A DNA stretch of 64,000 bases, from the NCBI RefSeq assembly GCF_019968605.1, contig NZ_CP082966.1, positions 124,001 through 188,000 on the forward strand, written 5' to 3'. Within the stretch, counting starts at the first letter, position 1. Each line of letters opens with the position of its first letter. A model generated the notes under the pieces. The model had not been told where the DNA came from. It saw only the letters and a program-made list of their open reading frames with translations, and did not search any database. Source of the stretch: Polaribacter litorisediminis (GTDB lineage: Bacteria > Bacteroidota > Bacteroidia > Flavobacteriales > Flavobacteriaceae). This document shows positions 28,801 through 36,971 of the stretch, in pieces. The position numbers were made by a program, and so were the translations under genes.

Positions 28801-29242
28801 CTCTGACCCTGTTTTAACCTATCAAATTACAGAAGGTAGTTTAATTAATAATGATAATTTTACAGGAGTTTTAATTAGAGAAGTAGGAGAGTACGTTGGT
28901 GTTTATTTAATAGAAATTGGGACATTAAGTCTTAGTAATAATTATAATATAACTTTTATTGGAGCAAATTTTGAAATTTCCACAACAGCTAGTTTAGATG
29001 ATATTTCATTAACGAATCGTATAAAAATTTTTCCAAATCCAGTTAACTTTTTTTTAAATGTAGAAACGAGTAATCAACTAGAGATTAAAAAAGTTATCGT
29101 ACTAAGCTTATTAGGGAAAGTTTTAATTAATGAAAAAAATGTAAGTAAAGGTATTCAATTACAAAGTTTAAGTGCAGGTACGTACATAATTAAAATTATA
29201 ACAAACCAAGGAATTGTTACAAAAAGGATCTTGAAAAAATAG
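25880..29242 (+). CDS. Secreted repeat protein with eight MBG-type repeats and T9SS sorting domain
   Basis: The 1120-residue protein has a signal peptide (ending NTQAQ) and the same N-terminal domain as the preceding protein (DPNWFVNSSNYQYSMTF). Two Ig-like regions follow, with FSKVVSGFDISDFLLENA and FNEEVLNIDVSDFEIKG. Residues 436-1035 are eight consecutive 75-residue MBG-type repeats (ITITADVKSKIYGETDPELT ... ENGDVFTGNLTREAGEDVG). A T9SS sorting domain ends the protein (KIFPNPVNFFLNVET ... AGTYIIKIITNQG). Such repeats form extended beta stalks, so this is probably a surface stalk or adhesin. It is the last gene of the run that starts at 15207. Confidence 0.83.
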   Translation: MKSVIYKVSLIFFISFWFQNTQAQDPNWFVNSSNYQYSMTFTTFLNVDGSNLTSENDKVAAFVNGEVRGVANIIYEASVQKYVAYLSVYANTNNETISFKIYNSTADLVVNIDRTETFSIDGNMGGIFQSYSIASPELNENAIFSSFNFLGITAVAEEITSDKINIVLPENTDVRALSAVFVSSENSAVYVDGVMQISGVSKHSFTNPVIYKVLSENQAVLKEYEVSVSLALNSDPVTVAISTTNNLKTNSIPVTLNISFSKVVSGFDISDFLLENAIISEFSTEDSKVFKINLIPMSQGDFSIQVAANSALDENNNQNEISNKIIFTYDITKPIITNIAVDNDANAWWFLVTFNEEVLNIDVSDFEIKGIASNGMTISSINLVENNQYKISVSNTNLEEGTISLQVKSASDIKDFSSNSIVFSEYEAYFIPKKPITITADVKSKIYGETDPELTYTITTGSLENGDVFTGNLTREAGEDVGDYIISSTLSNHNYDITFVSNNLSIVQKEITITADVKSKIYGATDPELTYTITTGSLENGDVFTGNLTRVIGEEIGDYAISSTLSNNNYDITFVSNNFSIVQKEITITADVKSKIYGAADPELTYTITTGSLENGDVFTGNLTRVAGEDVGDYIISSTLSNNNYDITFVSNNLSIVQKEITITADVKSKIYGATDPELTYTITTGSIENGDVFTGNLTREAGEDVGEHAISSTLSNNNYDITFVSNNLSIVQKEITITADVKSKIYGETDPELTYTVTTGSIENGDVFTGNLTREAGEDVGEYAISSTLSNDNYDITFVSNNLSIVQREITITADAKSKIYGETDPELTYTITTGSLENGDVFTGNLTREAGEDVGEYAISSTLSNNNYDITFVSNNLSIVQKEITITADVKSKVYGETDPELTYTITTGSLENGDVFTGNLTREAGEDVGEYAISSTLSSNNYDITFESNNLSIVQREITVTADIKTKNFGDSDPVLTYQITEGSLINNDNFTGVLIREVGEYVGVYLIEIGTLSLSNNYNITFIGANFEISTTASLDDISLTNRIKIFPNPVNFFLNVETSNQLEIKKVIVLSLLGKVLINEKNVSKGIQLQSLSAGTYIIKIITNQGIVTKRILKK
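27184..28983 (+). repeat. Eight tandem 225-bp coding repeats (MBG domains)
   Basis: The position of the GCAGATGTAAAATC motif advances by exactly 225 bp seven times (C of GCAG at 27198, 27423, 27648, 27873, 28098, 28323, 28548 and 28773). Units 1-7 are very similar at the DNA level; unit 8 is divergent (residues start ITVTADIKTKNFGDSDP). Each unit is 75 codons, so loss or gain of units keeps the reading frame. Confidence 0.95.
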
Positions 29243-29310
29243 CAACGAAAGCGAACAAAATTTTTTAAACATTTTAAGGAAATAGACATGCGTGTAAATT
29301 GATATATTTT

Positions 29311-29541
29311 AATCATTGTTGTCCGATAAAAGATAAAAAGACCGCTTTCGCTGTTAGAATCAAGAACAAAGACTTGAATGTAACTAACTGAAAAACAATA
29401 TTATGACGATTTTAAATTTTTTGATACATTATAAATTCTAAAGCGGTTTTAATAGCAAGGTGTACTACTTTAAAAACTCTTGAAAATCAAGACTATCAAT
29501 ACTTTAAAACACTTTAGTTAATTTTAATCGGACAACACTAT
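29311..29541 (+). mobile_element. MITE-like element, copy 1
   Basis: This non-coding 231-bp sequence has terminal inverted repeats (TGTTGTCCGATAAAA at the left, TTTTAATCGGACAACA at the right). It is repeated in inverted orientation at 38121-38350 with roughly 90% identity by eye. The end wording is close to the right end of the IS4-type element at 39720-39731 (RC: ATTAGTGTCGGATAAAA), so it may be mobilised by that family. It lies in the 701-bp gap 29243-29943 between the surface operon and nqrA; outside it and the nqrA promoter I see nothing in that gap. Confidence 0.75.
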
Positions 29542-29899
29542 ATTTTAATGAAAGTATGGAGGTTTTCTTTTCGTTAAATAAATTTATTGAATCCTTTTTT
29601 ATTTTTTAGCTGTTTGTTGTGGTTAGCTCTAAGTAATATAGATGCTGTTTTCGAGCCTTTATTTGTTTTTATTTCTTGATTGTAATAAAATTTAAGCAAA
29701 CAAATAAAGTACCAGAAAAGTAGAATCTGTTAAAAAATCTATTCGAAAAATACGATTAATATATTAATGTCAGCAATATCTACGTCATAATTTAAAGTTG
29801 TTACTTTTTTACAAAATACTATTATTTAGATTCATTATAAATAATTCGTTTTAACGAATATATAAGGTTTTTTGTATTCAGAATACCTGTCAAAATCCT

Positions 29900-29907
29900 T
29901 AAATTTG
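29900..29907 (+). promoter_or_regulatory. Probable -7 promoter box of the nqr operon (TAAATTTG)
   Basis: TAAATTTG fits TAnnTTTG and lies 36 bp upstream of the nqrA ATG. A TTTTTTG about 25-30 bp upstream could act as the -33 element, though the spacing is long. Confidence 0.45.
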
Positions 29908-29943
29908 CTTGATTTTTTTAGATAACTAAAATTCCAATTTCCT

Positions 29944-31293
29944 ATGTCAAAAGACATTCGTATTAAAAAAGGCTTAGATATTAAGCTTGTTGGGGAGGCT
30001 GAAAAAAACACTACAACGAGTTCTTTAAGTAGTGTTTATGCAGTGAAACCAGAAGATTTTCATGGAATTACACCAAAACTTGTTGCCAAAGAAGGAGCTA
30101 AAGTAAAAGCCGGAGACACACTTTTTTATTCAAAAAGTGATGAACGTATTTTATTTTTGAGTCCTGTTTCTGGTAAAGTTACGGAAGTAGTTCGTGGAGC
30201 AAGAAGAAAAGTATTAGCTGTAAAAATTGCTGCAGATACCAAACAAGTTCATAAAGATTTTGGGACTAAAAATGTAGATAAATTATCTGCAGAAGAGGTT
30301 AAAAATCATTTATTTGCTTCAGGTTGTTGGCCATTTATAAAGCAACGTCCTTATGACATTATTGCAAATCCAAATCAAGCGCCAAAAGCAATTTTTATTT
30401 CTGCGTATGCAAGTGCACCTTTAGCTGCTGATTTAGAATATACGCTGGCAGGTAAAGAAGCAGAATTGCAAGCTGCTGTTACGGCAATTGCAAAACTAAC
30501 AGAAGGCAAAGTGCATCTTTCCGTTGGTCAGAATGCATCTTCTTTGTTTACAAGTTTAAAAGGAGTAGCGCTTCACAAGGTTTCAGGACCGCATCCTTCT
30601 GGGAATGTAGGAACGCAAATTGCAAAAATAGATCCTATTAATAAAGGTGAAGTTGTTTGGATTTTAACCCCGCAAGATTTAGTAGTTATTGGTGAGTTGT
30701 TTTTAACAGGTAAGTTAAATATGACAAGAACAGTGGCGCTAACAGGTTCTCAATTTAGCACGCCACAATATACAACAGCGATTGCAGGGGCATGTATTGC
30801 AGATGTTACGGCAAAAAATTTACAAAATAACAATACAAGAGTTATCAGCGGAAACGTACTTTCTGGAAAGGAAGTAAAAGAAGATGGTTTCTTAGGGTAT
30901 TATGATAATCAAATTACAGCAATTCCTGAAGGAGATGATTATGAGTTTTTTGGTTGGAATAAGCCAATCTTTAATAAAATATCGACTTCAAGAGCTTTTA
31001 CTTTTTCTTGGTTAACTCCAAATAAAAAGTACGATTTAAATACCAATACCAATGGTGAGCACAGAGCTTTTGTAGTAACAGGTGCTTACGAGGAGGTTTT
31101 TCCTTTGGATATTTATCCAATGCAATTGTTAAAGGCATTTATGTATAAAGATTTAGATGAGATGGAAGCTTTAGGAGGCTATGAAGTGGCTCCAGAAGAT
31201 TTCGCATTAACAGAGTTTATTTGTGTATCTAAACAACCTCACCAAAAGATAATTCGTGAAGGTTTAGATTTAATGAGAGAAGAATTAGGATAA
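29944..31293 (+). CDS. nqrA: Na+-translocating NADH:quinone reductase subunit A
   Basis: The 449-residue protein is the peripheral cytoplasmic NqrA subunit of the six-subunit Na+ pump that oxidises NADH and reduces ubiquinone/menaquinone. It has the family start DIRIKKGLDIKLVGEAE, a barrel-sandwich motif (KEGAKVKAGDTLFYSK, FLSPVSGKVTEVVRG), KIAADTK and the GPHPSGNVGTQIAKIDP segment. Length is normal. It is the first gene of nqrABCDEF and is followed by nqrB after 4 bp. Confidence 0.97.
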   Translation: MSKDIRIKKGLDIKLVGEAEKNTTTSSLSSVYAVKPEDFHGITPKLVAKEGAKVKAGDTLFYSKSDERILFLSPVSGKVTEVVRGARRKVLAVKIAADTKQVHKDFGTKNVDKLSAEEVKNHLFASGCWPFIKQRPYDIIANPNQAPKAIFISAYASAPLAADLEYTLAGKEAELQAAVTAIAKLTEGKVHLSVGQNASSLFTSLKGVALHKVSGPHPSGNVGTQIAKIDPINKGEVVWILTPQDLVVIGELFLTGKLNMTRTVALTGSQFSTPQYTTAIAGACIADVTAKNLQNNNTRVISGNVLSGKEVKEDGFLGYYDNQITAIPEGDDYEFFGWNKPIFNKISTSRAFTFSWLTPNKKYDLNTNTNGEHRAFVVTGAYEEVFPLDIYPMQLLKAFMYKDLDEMEALGGYEVAPEDFALTEFICVSKQPHQKIIREGLDLMREELG

Positions 31294-31297
31294 GATT

Positions 31298-32500
31298 ATG
31301 AGCTTAAAACAAAACTTACACAATTTAAAAGAAAAATATAGAGGAACTAAAATGGCGCCTGCGTTCAACGCAATCCATACCTTTTTATATTTACCGAACG
31401 AAGTAACTCATACAGGAGGAACTCACATTAAAGCAGCAGACGACTTAAAGAGAACAATGAATATTGTCATTATCTCTTTAATACCTTGTTTGTTGTTTGG
31501 AATGTTTAACGCAGGTTATCAACATTATGCAGCAATCGATCCTTCTTTAAGAGGAGATGTATTCGCAAACTTTTTTACGATGGATAATCTTTGGATTGGA
31601 ATCATAAAAGTATTGCCATTAGTCATCGTTTCTTATGGAGTTGGTCTTTTAGTAGAATTTATTTTTGCAGTGATAAAAGGACACGAAGTAGAAGAAGGCT
31701 ACCTTGTAACAGGAATGTTAGTGCCCTTAATTGTGCCAATAGATACACCACTTTGGATGTTAGCTGTAGCAGTTGTATTTGGTGTTGTTATAGGTAAAGA
31801 AGTATTTGGAGGTACAGGAATGAATATCTTAAATCCTGCTTTAACCATCAGAGCTTTCTTGTTTTTTGCATATCCAACTTGGATGTCAGGAGATAAAGTT
31901 TGGGTATATGACGCAGTGAATAGAACAGGAACTGCAGATGCAATTTCTGGAGAAACTATTTTAGGAAGTTACGCACAAAATCAAGAAGTAATTTATTCAA
32001 CTTGGGATAAATTTATGGGTTTCATACCTGGTTCTGTCGGAGAAACATCTACCTTCTTAATCTTAATAGGAGCCGCTATTTTGGTTTTTACTAAAATAGG
32101 AAGTTGGAGAATTATTGTTTCAACATTTGCGGGTGCAGCCGTTATGGGATTAATTTTTAATCTGGTTACTTCAAGTGGAATCATTACAGAATCTAGTAAA
32201 TTTTATGGATTAATGAACACTGTTTGGTGGGAACATTTAATGATTGGTGGTTTGGCATTCGGAGCCGTTTTTATGGCAACAGATCCAGTAACTGGTTCTC
32301 AAACGAATAAAGGGAAATGGATTTATGGTTTCTTAATTGGTTTCTTCTCCATTATGATTCGTGTATTTAATCCGGCCTACCCAGAAGGAGTATTCCTAGC
32401 AATATTATTAATGAATGTATTTGCGCCAACAATAGATCATTATGTGGTTCAAGGAAACGTAAATAAAAGATTAAAACGAGCTAAAGTTAAAACTGCCTAA
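31298..32500 (+). CDS. nqrB: Na+-translocating NADH:quinone reductase subunit B
   Basis: The 400-residue integral membrane subunit carries a covalent FMN and forms the sodium channel with NqrD/E. It has about ten hydrophobic helices (for example MLAVAVVFGVVIGKEVFGG and ILNPALTIRAFLFFAYP). The FMN-attachment region reads DAISGETILGS, where the threonine of S-G-x-T is the expected attachment residue. The ending THTGGTHIKAADDLKRTMN near the N-terminus is family typical. Spacing to nqrC is 2 bp. Confidence 0.96.
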   Translation: MSLKQNLHNLKEKYRGTKMAPAFNAIHTFLYLPNEVTHTGGTHIKAADDLKRTMNIVIISLIPCLLFGMFNAGYQHYAAIDPSLRGDVFANFFTMDNLWIGIIKVLPLVIVSYGVGLLVEFIFAVIKGHEVEEGYLVTGMLVPLIVPIDTPLWMLAVAVVFGVVIGKEVFGGTGMNILNPALTIRAFLFFAYPTWMSGDKVWVYDAVNRTGTADAISGETILGSYAQNQEVIYSTWDKFMGFIPGSVGETSTFLILIGAAILVFTKIGSWRIIVSTFAGAAVMGLIFNLVTSSGIITESSKFYGLMNTVWWEHLMIGGLAFGAVFMATDPVTGSQTNKGKWIYGFLIGFFSIMIRVFNPAYPEGVFLAILLMNVFAPTIDHYVVQGNVNKRLKRAKVKTA

Positions 32501-32502
32501 TT

Positions 32503-33291
32503 ATGAGTAAGAGAACAGATAGTAATGGATATACAATGATTTTCGCTGTGATAATGGTGTTAGTTGTTGGTTCTTTGTTAGCCTTTTTAGCATCGTCTTT
32601 AAAGCCTACCATTCAAGAAAATGAACGTATCGAAAAGCAGCAAAATATTTTGTACGCCATGGGTGTTAATGAAAACGACGGTTCGAATGCAAACTTTGTT
32701 TCTACAAAAGTTGCGGGTGCAGAATTTACAAAATATGTAAAAGAACAGTTGGTTTTGGTTGTTGAAGGCGATAAAGTGGTACAACAGCAAAACAGAGCTG
32801 AATATATGGCTGCCAATAATAATAGGGAACCTTATTTAATTGATGTAAAGAAACAACAAACCAATGCCAAAGAAGGTAAGGTTAGAAAGTTACCTTTATT
32901 TATTGGTGAAAAAGATGGTAAAATGTTTTATGTAGCACCAATTAGAGGAAAAGGTTTATGGGACGCTATTTGGGGTTATATTTCTTTGGATGAAAACATG
33001 GTAGTTCAAGGAGCTTACTTTGATCATAAAGGAGAAACTCCTGGTTTAGGAGCCAATATAAAACAACGTTATTTTATGGATGATTTTATTGGCGAACATT
33101 TAATTTCTGAATCAGGAAAATTCAAAGGTGTTACGGTGGCTAAAGGAAATAACGATCCGAAGAACGAAGACAAAACAGATTATGAAGTAGATGCTATTGC
33201 AGGTGCAACCATTACAGGTGATGGGGTTTCTGCAATGATCAAGAAAGATTTAGCATTATACATGCCTTATTTTAAAAATTTAAAAAAATAA
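32503..33291 (+). CDS. nqrC: Na+-translocating NADH:quinone reductase subunit C
   Basis: The 262-residue subunit has one N-terminal membrane helix (YTMIFAVIMVLVVGSLLAFLA) and a periplasmic FMN-binding domain. KGLWDAIWGYISLD and HKGETPGLGANI are family motifs. The covalent FMN threonine is in AIAGATITGDGVS near the C-terminus. Length is normal and the gene is packed between nqrB and nqrD (3-bp gap). Confidence 0.96.
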   Translation: MSKRTDSNGYTMIFAVIMVLVVGSLLAFLASSLKPTIQENERIEKQQNILYAMGVNENDGSNANFVSTKVAGAEFTKYVKEQLVLVVEGDKVVQQQNRAEYMAANNNREPYLIDVKKQQTNAKEGKVRKLPLFIGEKDGKMFYVAPIRGKGLWDAIWGYISLDENMVVQGAYFDHKGETPGLGANIKQRYFMDDFIGEHLISESGKFKGVTVAKGNNDPKNEDKTDYEVDAIAGATITGDGVSAMIKKDLALYMPYFKNLKK

Positions 33292-33294
33292 TTT

Positions 33295-33942
33295 ATGGGA
33301 CTTTTATCAAAAAAAGATTCAATTTTACTTACAGACCCATTAGCTGACAACAATCCAATTACAATACAAGTACTCGGTATTTGTTCTGCATTGGCAATTA
33401 CGGCTGAATTAAAGGCATCGATAGTAATGTCAATTTCTGTACTTTTCGTTTTAGGTTTAGGAAATGTAGTGATCTCTTTAATGAGGAATATTATACCCTC
33501 AAAAATTAGAATTATTGTGCAACTTATCGTGGTAGCTACTTTGGTAATTATTGTGGATTTGGTATTAAAGGCATTCGCCTATGAGTTGAGTAAAACACTC
33601 TCTGTTTTTGTCGGCTTAATCATTACAAATTGTATCATTATGGGGCGTTTTGAAGCTTTTGCTTTAGCAAACGGACCTTGGAGATCGTTTTTAGATGGCA
33701 TCGGAAACGCAGTAGGGTATGGTGTAATTTTAATAGCAGTTGGTTTTTTTAGAGAATTATTGGGTTCTGGTACTTTGTTAGGATTTAAAGTTTTAGGAGA
33801 TCCAATAGAGAAAACAGGGTTGTACGCTTTAGGGTATGAAAACAACGGTTTTATGTTATTGTCACCAATGGCATTAATTGTAGTGGGCATAATCATTTGG
33901 ATTCAGCGTAGTAGAAACACAGCATTAATAGAGGAAAATTAA
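33295..33942 (+). CDS. nqrD: Na+-translocating NADH:quinone reductase subunit D
   Basis: The 215-residue membrane subunit has the NqrD/E fold with six hydrophobic helices and the conserved half-site cysteine regions VLGICSALAIT and IITNCIIMGRFEAFALAN, which hold the Fe or 2Fe-2S centre shared with NqrE. RSFLDGIGNAVGYG is also family typical. A 76-bp gap with a long hairpin separates it from nqrE. Confidence 0.96.
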   Translation: MGLLSKKDSILLTDPLADNNPITIQVLGICSALAITAELKASIVMSISVLFVLGLGNVVISLMRNIIPSKIRIIVQLIVVATLVIIVDLVLKAFAYELSKTLSVFVGLIITNCIIMGRFEAFALANGPWRSFLDGIGNAVGYGVILIAVGFFRELLGSGTLLGFKVLGDPIEKTGLYALGYENNGFMLLSPMALIVVGIIIWIQRSRNTALIEEN

Positions 33943-33952
33943 ATAGTTTATA

Positions 33953-34003
33953 GTTGCTAATTTTTGTTTGTTCGTTATGAACTAACAATCAAAAACTAGT
34001 AAC
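33953..34003 (+). promoter_or_regulatory. Long imperfect hairpin between nqrD and nqrE
   Basis: GTTGCTAATTTTTGTTTGTT (33953-33972) pairs with AACAATCAAAAACTAGTAAC (33984-34003) at 17 of 20 positions around an 11-nt loop. It is the only sizeable gap inside the nqr operon. It could tune mRNA stability or translation of nqrEF; it lacks a T-run and is not a typical terminator. Confidence 0.5.
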
Positions 34004-34018
34004 CAAATACAAAAAAAT

Positions 34019-34741
34019 ATGGAACATATAGAATTATTTTTCAAATCAATCTTTATAGATAACATGGTCTTCGCAACCTTTTTAGGGATGTGTTCTTACC
34101 TTGCAGTCTCTAAAAAAGTAGCAACCGCCGTAGGTTTAGGAGCTGCAGTTATTTTTGTATTGGCGGTAACCGTTCCTTTAAACTGGTTGTTAGATCAATA
34201 TTTATTACAACCAGGAGCTTTGTCTTGGCTTGGAGCAGAATACGCATCATTTGATTTAAGTTTCTTATCTTTTATCATGTTTATTGCAACTATTGCAACC
34301 ATGGTACAATTGGTAGAAATTATTGTGGAGAAATTTTCTCCATCATTATACAATTCTTTAGGTATTTTCTTACCATTAATCGCTGTAAACTGTGCAATTT
34401 TGGGAGGTAGTTTATTCATGCAATCTCGTGAAATTCCAACTTTAGGATTGGCACTTACCTATGGCGTAGGGTCCGGAATTGGTTGGTTTTTAGCAATTTT
34501 AGCTATTGCAGCCATTCGAGAAAAAATTAGATATTCAAGTGTTCCTCCTGCTTTAAGAGGTTTGGGAATTACGTTTATCATTACGGGTCTTATGGCAATT
34601 GGTTTTATGAGTTTTGGTGGAATGTTAACAGGGGGTGATGAAGAAGAAAAGCCTGCAGTAGAAACAGAAGCTACGATAGAGAAAGTAGATAAAGAGAAAG
34701 TAAAAGAGGAATTAGCTAGTAACACTAAAACTATAGAGTAA
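34019..34741 (+). CDS. nqrE: Na+-translocating NADH:quinone reductase subunit E, with C-terminal extension
   Basis: The 240-residue membrane subunit has the NqrD/E fold (six helices), with the conserved cysteines in [13 protein letters not shown] and [14 protein letters not shown] for the shared iron centre. The usual NqrE ends near MSFGGM. Here about 36 extra charged residues follow ([20 protein letters not shown] onward), rich in Glu and Lys and probably disordered in the cytoplasm. nqrF begins 1 bp after the stop. Confidence 0.95.
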   Translation: MEHIELFFKSIFIDNMVFATFLGMCSYLAVSKKVATAVGLGAAVIFVLAVTVPLNWLLDQYLLQPGALSWLGAEYASFDLSFLSFIMFIATIATMVQLVEIIVEKFSPSLYNSLGIFLPLIAVNCAILGGSLFMQSREIPTLGLALTYGVGSGIGWFLAILAIAAIREKIRYSSVPPALRGLGITFIITGLMAIGFMSFGGMLTGGDEEEKPAVETEATIEKVDKEKVKEELASNTKTIE

Positions 34742-34742
34742 T

Positions 34743-36053
34743 ATGATTTTGGCAGCAGGTACAACAGGAACGGTTATAGCAACAGTTGCAGCATTTTTAC
34801 TAATAACATTAATATTAGTATCCTTGTTATTGTTTGTAAAACAGAAATTATCGCCATCAGGTCCCGTAAAGATCATGATTAATGGCGAAAGAGAAATAGA
34901 AGTGGCTTCAGGAGATTCTTTACTTTCTACCTTAGGAAATAACAAAATATTTTTACCATCGGCTTGTGGTGGTGGTGGAACTTGTATACAATGTGAGTGT
35001 CATGTTACTGAAGGTGGCGGAGAGGCTTTGCCAACAGAAGTGCCTCACTTTTCAAGAAAAGAATTGAAACAAGGAGCAAGGTTAGCATGTCAAGTAAAGG
35101 TAAAGCAAGACATGAATATTTCTATTCCGGAGGAAGTATTCGGAATTAAGAAATGGGATGCAGTTGTGGTAAGAAATTACAATGTAGCCTCTTTTATTAA
35201 GGAATTTGTAGTAGAAATTCCAGAAGATATGGGCTACAAAGCAGGTGGATATATTCAGATAGAAATTCCTCCTTGTGAAGTGAAGTTTGCTGACATGGAT
35301 ATTACGGCACACCCAGAAGAACATGATTCTCCAGATAAATTCGAAGCTGAATGGAATAAATTTAAATTGAGACCTTTAGTGATGAAGAACAATGAGACTG
35401 TAGAAAGAGCTTATTCTATGGCTTCTTTTCCAGCAGAAGGTAGAGAAATTATGTTAAATGTTCGGATTGCTACACCACCCTTTGATAGAGCCAAAGGTGG
35501 CTGGATGGATGTAAATCCAGGAGTTGCATCTTCTTATATTTTTAATTTAAAGAAAGGGGATAAATGTGTTATTTCTGGACCTTATGGTGAATTCTTTATC
35601 AACGAATCAGATTCAGAAATGTTGTATGTTGGTGGTGGTGCAGGGATGGCGCCAATGCGTTCGCACTTATATCATTTATTCAGAACCTTAAAGACAGGTA
35701 GAACTGTAACTTATTGGTATGGAGGACGTTCTAAAGCAGAATTATTTTACATTGAACACTTTAGAGCTTTAGAAAAAGATTTCCCTAATTTTAAGTTCTT
35801 TATCGCTCTTTCAGATCCTTTAGAATCTGATAATTGGAAAGTAAAGAAAGATATTAACGATAAAGAAGGAGATGGTTTTGTAGGTTTTATTCACAATTGT
35901 GTGATTGATAATTATTTAAGTCTACATGAATCACCAGAAGATTTAGAATTATATTTCTGTGGACCGCCGTTAATGAACAAAGCAGTTCAAAAAATGGGTG
36001 AAGATTTTGGTATGCCAGATGAAAGCATTCGTTTTGATGACTTTGGAGGATAA
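34743..36053 (+). CDS. nqrF: Na+-translocating NADH:quinone reductase subunit F
   Basis: The 436-residue NADH-oxidising subunit has an N-terminal membrane helix (VIATVAAFLLITLILVSLLL). A 2Fe-2S ferredoxin domain follows (CGGGGTCIQCECHV with a fourth cysteine in GARLACQVKV), then an FAD domain (RAYSMASFPAEGREIML). The NADH-binding part has GGGAGMAPMRSHLYHLF, and the C-terminus is GPPLMNKAVQKMGEDFG. It passes electrons from NADH via FAD and 2Fe-2S to the rest of the pump. It ends the operon before a strong hairpin. Confidence 0.97.
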   Translation: MILAAGTTGTVIATVAAFLLITLILVSLLLFVKQKLSPSGPVKIMINGEREIEVASGDSLLSTLGNNKIFLPSACGGGGTCIQCECHVTEGGGEALPTEVPHFSRKELKQGARLACQVKVKQDMNISIPEEVFGIKKWDAVVVRNYNVASFIKEFVVEIPEDMGYKAGGYIQIEIPPCEVKFADMDITAHPEEHDSPDKFEAEWNKFKLRPLVMKNNETVERAYSMASFPAEGREIMLNVRIATPPFDRAKGGWMDVNPGVASSYIFNLKKGDKCVISGPYGEFFINESDSEMLYVGGGAGMAPMRSHLYHLFRTLKTGRTVTYWYGGRSKAELFYIEHFRALEKDFPNFKFFIALSDPLESDNWKVKKDINDKEGDGFVGFIHNCVIDNYLSLHESPEDLELYFCGPPLMNKAVQKMGEDFGMPDESIRFDDFGG

Positions 36054-36120
36054 ACAAAAGTTTTATATAGAAACGCTTGTTAATATAGCGAGACAAGTTT
36101 TAATTTCACTTAAAAATAAA

Positions 36121-36160
36121 CATCAAAAAACCGATTCATTTCTGAATCGGTTTTTTGATG
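36121..36160. terminator. Terminator downstream of nqrF
   Basis: An 18-bp perfect palindrome, CATCAAAAAACCGATTCA with its complement and a 4-nt loop, ends in a T-run, so it can end transcription in either direction. The following ~195 bp up to the next gene hold nothing else I can identify. Confidence 0.85.
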
Positions 36161-36354
36161 TCTTATAAAATCTACGGATTTATATAAAAGCCATAAGATG
36201 CCAATGAACTTTCAGATGATAGATTATGAATTTGAAATATTTTCTATGGATGATAAAGAAAATATGAGCATATCAATTGATATTTGTATTCAGTCTTGAA
36301 AGATAAAAGAAATAGAAGCTATTTTTACTCGATAATTTCAATAAAGAATTGGTA

Positions 36355-36816
36355 TTACTTTAAAAAAGTTGCTAAATGATATACAGGTTCACCGTCTTCT
36401 TGTTCAAATAATTTTGAGTAGTCTAATACATAAGGTATGTTATCTAATTCACATAACAATTGAACGACACTGCAAAGACCATCAAATAAAACTTCTTGAG
36501 AAGTTGGGTTTTGAGGTTTCGGATTGTAGTGACACAAAGGTGTCTTGAATCCGCAAGCTTCTAAAAAAACTTTTTCAATTTGTAAGAGTTCTTGAGGTGT
36601 ATAACCGTTAAATTTTCTTCCTAAATTTTGATGCACCTTCCCAAGATAACTTAATTTTAAAGAACCATGTTCATCTGATAGATGTTTCCAACTATCAAAA
36701 TTATCTAAAATATTACCCACTGCACAAGCAGTGCAATCTTCAGGATTTAAGCGATTATTATGGTATGCGTTGTATAATTTTATTAAGGCCTGTTCTAATC
36801 TTTTTGTTGTTTTCAT
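36355..36816 (-). CDS. Conserved hypothetical protein downstream of nqr
   Basis: The 153-residue protein has no signal peptide or membrane helix. It has an N-terminal helix (KRLEQALIKLYNAYHNNRLN), a CTACAVGN cysteine pair at about residues 28-31, and further cysteines in EACGFKT, GLCSVVQLLCELDN. I recall similar proteins in flavobacteria being labelled as an NqrF-like subunit, but no NqrF domain is visible, so that name should not be used. It is convergent with nqrF and divergent from the protease gene. Function unknown. Confidence 0.7.
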   Translation of the reverse strand: MKTTKRLEQALIKLYNAYHNNRLNPEDCTACAVGNILDNFDSWKHLSDEHGSLKLSYLGKVHQNLGRKFNGYTPQELLQIEKVFLEACGFKTPLCHYNPKPQNPTSQEVLFDGLCSVVQLLCELDNIPYVLDYSKLFEQEDGEPVYHLATFLK

Positions 36817-36971
36817 CTACTATACATTTTCTGGTGTAAATTAAGAAATTATTCCAAAAAAGTCAAATGAAATTTATCTATGATTATATTTAGAATAATC
36901 CTAAATTATAAGATGCGTAGTTTTTTTCTGAAATGATTAAATCGTACTTTTGATGGTCATAAATTTTGAAC

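Noticed and set aside
27184..28983. CRISPR-like regular repeats
   Set aside because: The period is 225 bp with no spacers, and the units are coding MBG domains within one frame.
36355..36816. Annotation as an NqrF-like subunit
   Set aside because: No 2Fe-2S ferredoxin, FAD or NADH motif is present; only position links it to the nqr operon.
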